Origin: Bacteroidales bacterium UBA1204
Lineage (GTDB): Bacteria; Bacteroidota; Bacteroidia; Bacteroidales; F082
Reading direction: 5' to 3'
DNA: 6,575 nt
Assembly: GCA_002310075.1 (NCBI GenBank)
Contig: DBXU01000104.1
Span: forward strand, 1,892 to 8,466
A model generated the notes under the pieces. The model saw only the letters and a list, made by a program, of their open reading frames with translations, did not search any database and was not told where the DNA came from. Shown here one piece after another: positions 1-5,853 of the stretch. The stretch's first letter is position 1, and each line of letters begins with the position of its first letter. The position numbers were made by a program, and so were the translations under genes.

Positions 1-399
1 CAAGTATATGAAGCGGACTTCGTCAACGCTGGAGCCGCATCGAGCGCCATCAAGAAGACCTTGAAGCAGCTCAACGTCAGCCCACAAATTGTGAAACGTG
101 TGGTAGTCGCCTTATACGAGGCCGAGGTCAACGCCATTGCGCATGCCTATGGCGGCACTATCTATGCCGACATCGAACCCGATAAGATTATCTTGAAGGT
201 CGTCGACACGGGTCCTGGTATCCCCGACATCGATTGGGCTATGCAAGAAGGCAACTCAACGGCCTCACCTGAGGTGCGAAACATGGGCTTTGGCGCCGGC
301 ATGGGTCTTCCTAACATCCAGAAGAATGTCGACAAGCTCAATGTAACCTCTACCGTGGGCGTTGGGACGACGGTTGAGATGGAAGTCAATTTTGTGTAA
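1..399 (+). CDS. RsbW/SpoIIAB-like ATP-binding protein (anti-sigma factor/Ser-Thr kinase fold), 5'-truncated
   Basis: The reading frame is open from base 1, so the start lies outside the window; 132 residues are visible (numbered here from base 1). The GHKL ATPase motifs are in order: an N-box with E40 and N44 in ALYEAEVNA, a G1 box VDTGPGIPD (69-77), a G2 glycine lid GFGAGMGLPNI (96-106), and the closing GVGTTVEM strand. This compact arrangement is that of RsbW/SpoIIAB/RsbT proteins, which bind ATP and either phosphorylate an STAS-type partner or hold a sigma factor. Only a few residues should be missing, since the family is about 130-160 residues long. No STAS antagonist or sigma factor is in the window. 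The next gene, 16 bases on, is a hydrogenase-like iron-sulfur protein. That pairing also occurs in hydrogenase gene clusters of anaerobes and suggests a redox-linked signalling role (inference). The ATPase fold is secure; the partner and output are unknown. Confidence 0.85.
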   Translation, partial: QVYEADFVNAGAASSAIKKTLKQLNVSPQIVKRVVVALYEAEVNAIAHAYGGTIYADIEPDKIILKVVDTGPGIPDIDWAMQEGNSTASPEVRNMGFGAGMGLPNIQKNVDKLNVTSTVGVGTTVEMEVNFV

Positions 400-415
400 T
401 TAAAAAGTATTAGCC

Positions 416-1795
416 ATGGAGAAGACACCTTTTTTCCACGCTCTTAAAATCGATGAGGACACCTGCATCGGCTGTTCGCATTGCATGAAAATATGCCCTA
501 CGGAAGCATTACGCGTCCGAGATGGGAAGGCCGTGCTCATTCCCGACCGCTGCATCGACTGCGGCAACTGCTTCAAAGTCTGCCCCACTCGCTCCATTTA
601 CATCGACCAGGACGACTTCGAGGACATCTTTAACTTCCCTATCCGCGTGGCATTGGTGCCTGCTGTCTTCATGGGCCAATTCCCCAACGACATCACCGTA
701 TCGCGCATCTATGGCATCCTTAAAGAAATTGGATTTACGCATGTTTTGGAAACCGAGTCGTCCATACCCATCTATACGGCTGCCAAAAACAAATACGCTG
801 CAGAGAACCCTGATATCAGGCCGCTCATTTCGACCTTCTGTCCCGCCATCGTTCGCCTTATTCAGGTGAAGTTTCCTGGCCTGACGGAAAACCTTATTCC
901 ACTGCGAGCCCCGCTCGACATCACGGCCATGTATATCCGCCGTAAGATCAAGGAGGAGATGGATTTGAAAGACGACCAAATCGGCATCTTCTACATTACT
1001 CCTTGCGCAGCCAAGATCGCTGCAGTGAAAAATCCCGTGGGGGAAGAGAAATCGCTCGTCGATGGTGTCATCAACATGGATTCCTTATACAATCGTGTCT
1101 ATAAGGAAATCAAGAAACAAGGCCATGGCTATAAGGAACAAAAACTGCCTGTCTCACAACTCTCCGCCGATGGCGTTCTTACTTCTCTTACCAATGGCGA
1201 ACGTCGTCTGTCGTCGGCACAACACTCCTATTCTATCGATGAAATCCATAATGTTATTGAATTCCTTGAGAAAGTCGAGAATGAAGAGATTGAACACGTC
1301 GACTTCTTGGAGTTGCGTGCCTGTGACCAAAGTTGTCCTGGCGGCATCTTGACATGCGACAACCGCTTCCTTATCTGCGAGCGTGTGTTTGGCCGGGCCC
1401 GCAAGATAGCCGACCGTGAACGTAAGGGAGAACAAACCAAGGACCACGAGCTGGAAGAAGAACGCAACTATCTGATGCGTCACATGAAGGTCGGCGAAAT
1501 CAAGCCAAGGAGCATGCTCGTTTTGGATGACAACATCGCCGTGGCGCTGGAGAAGATGAAAAAGATCGACGAGTACCGTGCCCGATTGCCTCAGACCGAC
1601 TGCGGCATTTGTGGCGCTCCCACCTGCGACGCCTTGGCTCGCGACATCGTCTGTGAAGATGCCGAACTCACCGATTGTGTCTTTATCCAACGCAACCTTG
1701 AGGCTCGAGGCAACATGGACGTGCAGGAGTCGCTGAAGATCATGGAAGTGATTTGGGGCAAGGACAAGATGAACAACTACGTCAAAAACAAATGA
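416..1795 (+). CDS. [FeFe]-hydrogenase-like iron-sulfur protein with two ferredoxin clusters and C-terminal FeS domain (accessory/sensory type)
   Basis: This is a complete 459-residue soluble protein with no signal peptide. Residues 17-27 and 46-56 each give a CxxCxxCxxxCP ferredoxin motif (C17/20/23/27 and C46/49/52/56). Residues about 75-325 resemble the H-cluster domain of [FeFe] hydrogenases: C142 (STFCP, L1), C197 with K200 (TPCAAK, L2), and C303/C307 (ELRACDQSCPGG, L3). All four cysteines expected to hold the [4Fe-4S] subcluster are therefore present. The residues next to the diiron site differ: Phe141 for the proton-relay Cys, Thr195 and Arg301 for the usual Met residues. Residues 396-421 form a C-x2-C-x4-C-x16-C domain as in RnfB and the corrinoid FeS protein. 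A charged helical stretch (about 325-360) links the two halves. Full hydrogenase activity is doubtful. A redox or H2 sensor, or an electron-transfer accessory acting with the upstream ATPase, is more likely. ATG at 416 is preferred because it opens directly onto the ferredoxin domain. There is no Shine-Dalgarno. Confidence 0.9.
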   Translation: MEKTPFFHALKIDEDTCIGCSHCMKICPTEALRVRDGKAVLIPDRCIDCGNCFKVCPTRSIYIDQDDFEDIFNFPIRVALVPAVFMGQFPNDITVSRIYGILKEIGFTHVLETESSIPIYTAAKNKYAAENPDIRPLISTFCPAIVRLIQVKFPGLTENLIPLRAPLDITAMYIRRKIKEEMDLKDDQIGIFYITPCAAKIAAVKNPVGEEKSLVDGVINMDSLYNRVYKEIKKQGHGYKEQKLPVSQLSADGVLTSLTNGERRLSSAQHSYSIDEIHNVIEFLEKVENEEIEHVDFLELRACDQSCPGGILTCDNRFLICERVFGRARKIADRERKGEQTKDHELEEERNYLMRHMKVGEIKPRSMLVLDDNIAVALEKMKKIDEYRARLPQTDCGICGAPTCDALARDIVCEDAELTDCVFIQRNLEARGNMDVQESLKIMEVIWGKDKMNNYVKNK

Positions 1796-2070
1796 TGAAA
1801 GCCTATTCCATACGCATCTATGGCCGAGTCTTCAACGTAGGATTTCGGCGTTATGCGCATCGTTATGGGTTGCAATGCAGACTTTCTGGTTATGTGGAAA
1901 ACGACCACTCCGACGGCTGCGTTCATATTGAAGCAGAAGGTGAAGAAAAGGATTTGGATCACTTTACCCTGCTATGTGGAGAAGGCACACCTTATTCCTT
2001 TATCACCGATATGAAGATAGAGTCCGTTGAACCGACAGGGAAATATACCGATTTTCAAGAAATACGATAA
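1795..2070 (+). CDS. acyP: Acylphosphatase
   Basis: This 91-residue protein has the usual length for an acylphosphatase, the small alpha/beta enzyme that hydrolyses carboxyl-phosphate bonds such as those of acetyl phosphate, carbamoyl phosphate or 1,3-bisphosphoglycerate in the cytoplasm. The phosphate-binding loop reads GRVFNVGFR (10-18), giving the catalytic Arg18, and SGYVEN (31-36) gives the catalytic Asn36. The 18-residue spacing between them equals that in well-studied acylphosphatases (Arg23 and Asn41). The loop has Phe-Asn where most members have Gln-Gly (GRVQGVGFR), which is a conservative oddity. The start ATG at 1795 shares its A with the TGA of the preceding gene (TGATG), so translation is probably coupled. 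An ATG at 1792 would add one Met. The co-translation may just reflect packing; a functional link to the iron-sulfur gene is not shown. Confidence 0.93.
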   Translation: MKAYSIRIYGRVFNVGFRRYAHRYGLQCRLSGYVENDHSDGCVHIEAEGEEKDLDHFTLLCGEGTPYSFITDMKIESVEPTGKYTDFQEIR

Positions 2071-2088
2071 AGTAAACCATATACAACC

Positions 2089-2790
2089 ATGAACTATCCC
2101 GACTTTTCCAAAATCCTGTTTCTCGATATTGAGACCGTTTCCCAAGAAAAAGAATTCGACTTGTTGAGTGAGCAGATGCAAAAGCTATGGGCAAAAAAAG
2201 CAGAGCAACTGAAACGTGACGACAACGAGATTAGCCCTGCCGATGTTTACGAGCGTGCCGCCATCTATGCCGAGTTCGGTAAAATAATATGCATCTCAGT
2301 GGGATTTTTCAATGGCGATCGTTTCCGCCTGAAATCTTTTTATGGCCATGACGAGAAAACCATTTTGAGCGACTTCGCTGCGATGTTGAACCGAGCCTCG
2401 TTTACGACGATGTGCGCCCATAACGGCAAAGAGTTTGACTTCCCTTATATTGCACGACGCATGATGGTCAACGGCATCGTGATTCCTGATATCCTTCAAG
2501 TGGCCGGAAAGAAGCCTTGGGAGACCAGCTTTATCGACACCATGGAGCTATGGAAGTTTGGCGATTACAAAAACTACACCTCCTTGGAGTTGCTTTGTGC
2601 CATTCTCGACATTCCTACTCCCAAAGACGACATCAACGGAAGCGAAGTCGGCCAGGTGTATTGGAAGGAAAACGACTTGGAACGAATCAAGACTTACTGC
2701 CAAAAAGATGTCTTAGCCATCGCCCAACTGATGCGCCGTTACAATTACCTTCCGCTGATCTCTGAGGATTGTGTGGACTACATCCCATAA
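2089..2790 (+). CDS. DEDDy 3'-5' exonuclease related to the PolB proofreading domain
   Basis: The protein has 233 residues and consists of a single RNase H-fold exonuclease domain. Exo I is FLDIET with D13 and E15. Exo II is CAHNGKEFDFPYI with N112 and D117, and a further conserved FIDTMEL segment holds D150. Exo III is YCQKD with Y203 and D207, the YxxxD signature of DEDDy enzymes. These residues bind the two metals that cleave nucleotides from a 3' end. The whole matches the family described as predicted 3'-5' exonucleases related to the PolB exonuclease domain (DNA_pol_B_exo2), which lacks a polymerase domain. The substrate (DNA or RNA) cannot be read from sequence. It starts 18 bases after acyP with an A/T-rich leader and no Shine-Dalgarno, and ends five bases before the next nuclease gene. 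Co-transcription and a shared repair or nucleic-acid turnover job are plausible. Confidence 0.92.
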   Translation: MNYPDFSKILFLDIETVSQEKEFDLLSEQMQKLWAKKAEQLKRDDNEISPADVYERAAIYAEFGKIICISVGFFNGDRFRLKSFYGHDEKTILSDFAAMLNRASFTTMCAHNGKEFDFPYIARRMMVNGIVIPDILQVAGKKPWETSFIDTMELWKFGDYKNYTSLELLCAILDIPTPKDDINGSEVGQVYWKENDLERIKTYCQKDVLAIAQLMRRYNYLPLISEDCVDYIP

Positions 2791-2795
2791 GGGTC

Positions 2796-4202
2796 ATGCA
2801 TATTCTTTCAAAATCAACTTATATCAAAGGGCTACAATGCGAGAAGGCGTTGTACATGCAGAAAAAGCACCCTTATCTTCGTGATAAACTGAGCATCGAG
2901 CAAAGGGCCAAATTCCAGAGAGGCACCGACGTTGGCGTGTTGGCACACGACTATTTTCCCGGAGGTATCGACATGTCGCCCTCTTCACCATCACAGTTTC
3001 CCAAGAAAGTGGAAGAAACTATGGCCAATCTCGCCAATCCCGAAGTTCAGGTGATGTATGAGGCCGTATTCCAATTCAACGATACCCTTATCATGCTTGA
3101 CATGTTGGTGCGTGACGGTGACCGTTGGCTGGCTGTGGAAGTGAAAAGTTCGATGCGGCTTAGCGAAACCTATTTCAACGATGCTGCTTTACAGTTTTAT
3201 GTGCTGCATGGTTGTCAAGTGCCATTGAGTGATTTTAAGCTGATGTACTTAAATGCTGATTACGTGAGAGATGGGGATATCGACGTAAAGCAATTGTTTA
3301 AGATGGAATCGGTGATGGATTACGTCGTTGAAAAAGAGGCTTTCGTGAAGCAAAACGTGGAAAGACTCAAATCGGTGGTGGCACTCCCCCATTCACCCTT
3401 GGTCAATATAGGTGTACAATGTCACGAGCCTTATCCTTGCGACTTTCTAGGCCATTGCTGGAAACTGATTCCCAACGACAGCTTCTTGTATACCACTGCA
3501 CTTGATGACACGACTTTGTTTCAATCCTATTTTGGCGGTGTGAACACCAACGCCAAGATGTTGGAACAAGTGGACCCCACTTCGCTAGAGGCGCGCCAGA
3601 TCGAAGCATTGCAAAGCAACTCCTATTATATCGATTATAAAACCCTGTTTTCGCTGCTGCCACAGCCTAAGCCCAAGTCTGTCGCTTTCCTGAACCTGTT
3701 GCTCTATCGCCCAGCAGTTCCTGAGGTTGACGGTAGCAAGCCTTATCAGGAGATGATCCTTGCATTTGCCTTGCAGGGGCAATATGAGTCCGATGGACAT
3801 CTGATTTGGAATTGTTACGACGACCATGGCCGTTGGCATGAAGCCATTGATCTTCTTGTCGAAAGGCTATCACATTACGAGACAATAGTCTGTTTCACGC
3901 CGCAAAATTTCAGCACCACTTTGTTGCGCCATGAAATCATCCAAAACAAGGAGGTGGGACATAAGGTTTTGAACCTATTTGAGGTCCTTCAAGAGTCGTC
4001 GTTTTATCATAGGAGCATCAAACGTGGACTTACCTTACAAAATGTCGCTGAAGCACTTTTTCCCGATGTCAAGCTCTTCGAACACAGTCGTATTCTCATG
4101 GAAGCGTTGAGCAATGATCTACTGAGTTATCAACAGGCCGACGAAGACTTAATCGCTGAAAATGAGCTTATTGCAAAAACTTATCAAAAGTTCGCGGTTT
4201 AA
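2796..4202 (+). CDS. Cas4/RecB-like PD-(D/E)XK nuclease fused to a degenerate DUF2779-type RNase H-like domain
   Basis: The protein has 468 residues from ATG 2796, chosen because LSKSTYIKGLQCEKALY is the usual N-terminus of this family. An in-frame ATG at 2769 would add nine residues and overlap the upstream gene. The N-terminal half carries a RecB/Cas4-type nuclease: H51, then D102, then E115-V-K117, then Q133xY135. A likely [4Fe-4S] cluster is formed by C15 plus C209, C215 and C221 (C-x5-C-x5-C), the one-plus-three layout of Cas4 and AddB. Residues about 270-465 align in shape with the RNase H-like C-terminal domain of DUF2779 proteins, with RPAVPEVDGSKPYQ (305-318) as a clear anchor. However, the expected FLDFET exonuclease motif reads FLNLLL (298-303), so the first Asp and Glu are lost. 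A later YxxxD-like site remains (Y445, D449). The nuclease half looks active and the C-terminal half looks catalytically dead. The substrate is unknown. It is not beside cas genes. Confidence 0.85.
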   Translation: MHILSKSTYIKGLQCEKALYMQKKHPYLRDKLSIEQRAKFQRGTDVGVLAHDYFPGGIDMSPSSPSQFPKKVEETMANLANPEVQVMYEAVFQFNDTLIMLDMLVRDGDRWLAVEVKSSMRLSETYFNDAALQFYVLHGCQVPLSDFKLMYLNADYVRDGDIDVKQLFKMESVMDYVVEKEAFVKQNVERLKSVVALPHSPLVNIGVQCHEPYPCDFLGHCWKLIPNDSFLYTTALDDTTLFQSYFGGVNTNAKMLEQVDPTSLEARQIEALQSNSYYIDYKTLFSLLPQPKPKSVAFLNLLLYRPAVPEVDGSKPYQEMILAFALQGQYESDGHLIWNCYDDHGRWHEAIDLLVERLSHYETIVCFTPQNFSTTLLRHEIIQNKEVGHKVLNLFEVLQESSFYHRSIKRGLTLQNVAEALFPDVKLFEHSRILMEALSNDLLSYQQADEDLIAENELIAKTYQKFAV

Positions 4203-4285
4203 GTTGAAAACTTCTGTCAAAGGTCGGAAACAAGGACTTTTATAATTGTTATTTTTGCAGTCGAAAAAAGATCAGAACACTAATT
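4203..4285. other. 83-base intergenic gap before dnaB
   Basis: This is the longest non-coding stretch in the window. It is A/T-rich toward its 3' end and contains the candidate promoter described separately. An AAGTT-GAA-AACTT inverted repeat lies across the stop of the previous gene (4201-4213). It has only a five-pair, A/T-rich stem and no T-run behind it, so it is not a convincing terminator. No small gene or RNA was recognised. Confidence 0.6.
4241..4257 (+). promoter_or_regulatory. dnaB: Candidate Bacteroidota promoter for dnaB
   Basis: TATTTTTG at 4250-4257 matches the Bacteroidota -7 consensus TAnnTTTG exactly. It lies about 29 bases ahead of the dnaB start, which would leave a leader of roughly 20-25 bases. 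A TATAAT hexamer sits just upstream at 4241-4246. No clear TTG at the expected -33 distance (about 4228-4232) is visible, so the match rests on one element in an A/T-rich gap. It would make dnaB the first gene of a new transcription unit. Confidence 0.45.
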
Positions 4286-5839
4286 ATGCCTACAGATACC
4301 ATACGCCGTCCTTTTGGAGACAACGCAAAACGAGCCGTGTTGACCCCTGAACAAGTCTTTGCCAACCAAGGCCGTATTCCCCCGCAAGCTACTGACCTAG
4401 AAGAGGTCGTTCTGGGTGCCTTGATGTTGGAGAAAGAAGCCGTGAATGAGGTCATCGACATCCTGACTCCTGATGCCTTTTACCTTGACAAGCACCAGAA
4501 GATCTTCGCTGCCATCAAGGAGTTGTTTGGAAAGTCAGAACCGATCGATATCCTTACAGTTACGAATGAGTTGAAGTCACGGGGCGAATTGGAGATGGTG
4601 GGTGGTGCCTACTACATCTCGAAGCTCACCAACCGCGTCGTTTCTGCCGCCAACATCGAATACCATGCCCGTATCATCATGCAGAAACACATTCAGCGTC
4701 AGCTGATCTTGATTTCTTCTGACATGATTCACAAGGCATTTGAGGACACCACGGATGTGTTTGACCTGTTGGACGAGGCTGAAAGCAACCTCTTCCAAGT
4801 CAGCGAGAATAACTTGCGCCGCAGCTACGACTCGATGCAGGACCTGGTCAGCAAAGCCATCAAAGAGATCCAAAATGCAAAGAACAGCGACGACAAACTT
4901 CGTGGCGTTCCTTCAGGATATACCGAGCTTGATCGTATCACCCAAGGTTGGCAAAAGTCAGACCTCATTATTTTGGCCGCACGTCCCAGTATGGGTAAGA
5001 CCGCCTTTGCCTTGAATCTGGCACGCAATGCCGCTGTCAACTTCAAACGTCCTGTTGCTTTCTTCTCTTTGGAGATGTCATCGGTGCAACTTGTCACCCG
5101 TTTGATTTCGACCGAGACCTCGCTCACGGCCGACAAACTTCGTTCGGGCGATTTGGCGGAACACGAATGGCAACAGTTGAACACCAAGGTCACCCCATTG
5201 ACGGATGCTCCAATATTCATTGACGATACGCCACAGCTTTCTGTCTTCGAATTGCGTGCCAAATGTCGTCGTTTGAAACAGCAACATGACATCCAGATGG
5301 TCTTCATCGACTATCTGCAACTCATGACAGCCAAAGGCGACAAAGGATTGAATCGTGAGCAGGAAATCAGCACTATCTCACGTTCACTGAAGAGTTTGGC
5401 CAAGGAGCTTGAAATACCCGTCCTCGCCTTGTCACAACTGAGCCGTAGTGTGGAGCAGCGTCCAGGCTCAAAGAAACCCATCCTTTCCGACTTGCGTGAA
5501 TCGGGTGCCATCGAGCAAGATGCAGACATGGTGATGTTCATCTATCGCCCAGAGTATTACAAGGATGGTGTGGATGCCGAAGACAAGCCTAAGGGCTATT
5601 CCATCATTGACATTGCCAAGCACCGTAACGGTAAATTGGGCGAAGTGGAGCTGAAGTTCGTCGGACAATACGCCCGATTCGAGGAGTTCGAGCAAGGCTT
5701 TGACAACAGTGGCTTCACCACTATAGGCCCCAACAACCACTTTGACGGACCGTCAAGGGTCATCGGCTCGAAGATGAACAATGATATGGGGATGGAATCG
5801 TATCCCAGCATCACATCCGATGATTTCCCACCTTTTTAA
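4286..5839 (+). CDS. dnaB: Replicative DNA helicase DnaB
   Basis: This is a complete 517-residue hexameric helicase that unwinds DNA at the replication fork and recruits primase. The N-terminal DnaB domain spans about residues 30-135 (from RIPPQATDLEE through the AANIEYHARI segment). A linker leads to the RecA-like motor domain (about 200-465). Walker A is ARPSMGKTA with K238 and T239. The FFSLEMS strand carries E263. Walker B is MVFIDYLQL with D342. ALSQLSRSVEQR (381-392) and DLRESGAIEQDADMV (402-416) follow. KHRNGK (445-450) carries the probable arginine finger R447. The protein is longer than E. coli DnaB (471 residues) because of a leader of about 30 residues and a C-terminal tail of about 50. 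That tail is rich in Gly, Asn and Asp and ends SDDFPPF, resembling the SSB C-terminal tip. No intein interrupts the Walker motifs. The ATG at 4286 follows an A/T-rich leader without a Shine-Dalgarno. Confidence 0.98.
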   Translation: MPTDTIRRPFGDNAKRAVLTPEQVFANQGRIPPQATDLEEVVLGALMLEKEAVNEVIDILTPDAFYLDKHQKIFAAIKELFGKSEPIDILTVTNELKSRGELEMVGGAYYISKLTNRVVSAANIEYHARIIMQKHIQRQLILISSDMIHKAFEDTTDVFDLLDEAESNLFQVSENNLRRSYDSMQDLVSKAIKEIQNAKNSDDKLRGVPSGYTELDRITQGWQKSDLIILAARPSMGKTAFALNLARNAAVNFKRPVAFFSLEMSSVQLVTRLISTETSLTADKLRSGDLAEHEWQQLNTKVTPLTDAPIFIDDTPQLSVFELRAKCRRLKQQHDIQMVFIDYLQLMTAKGDKGLNREQEISTISRSLKSLAKELEIPVLALSQLSRSVEQRPGSKKPILSDLRESGAIEQDADMVMFIYRPEYYKDGVDAEDKPKGYSIIDIAKHRNGKLGEVELKFVGQYARFEEFEQGFDNSGFTTIGPNNHFDGPSRVIGSKMNNDMGMESYPSITSDDFPPF

Positions 5840-5853
5840 GCAATTGAGCCATT

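Noticed and set aside
509..979. Minus-strand open frame of 156 codons
   Set aside because: It lies fully inside the iron-sulfur protein gene, whose plus-strand protein has unmistakable cysteine motifs; the antisense product has no recognisable domain.
1154..1690. Minus-strand open frame of 178 codons
   Set aside because: It is antisense to the same gene, has no motif, and results from codon bias on the coding strand.
2796..4202. A CRISPR-associated Cas4
   Set aside because: The nuclease core and cysteine layout are Cas4-like, but the protein is more than twice Cas4 length, has a DUF2779-type C-terminus, and no cas genes or repeat array occur in the window.
4201..4213. Inverted repeat AAGTT-GAA-AACTT as a terminator
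   Set aside because: The stem is short and A/T-only apart from one G-C pair, it overlaps the stop codon, and no T-run follows.
4976..5010. Possible intein at the DnaB Walker A site
   Set aside because: DnaB is a common intein host, but the motif is uninterrupted and the protein is continuous at normal family length.
4888..5148. Short direct repeat CGACAAACTTCGT near 4893 and 5130
   Set aside because: Both copies encode Asp-Lys-Leu-Arg in conserved parts of DnaB; the match is explained by protein sequence and codon choice.
4825..5307. Minus-strand open frame of 160 codons within dnaB
   Set aside because: It overlaps the Walker A region of a certain dnaB gene and has no recognisable protein features.
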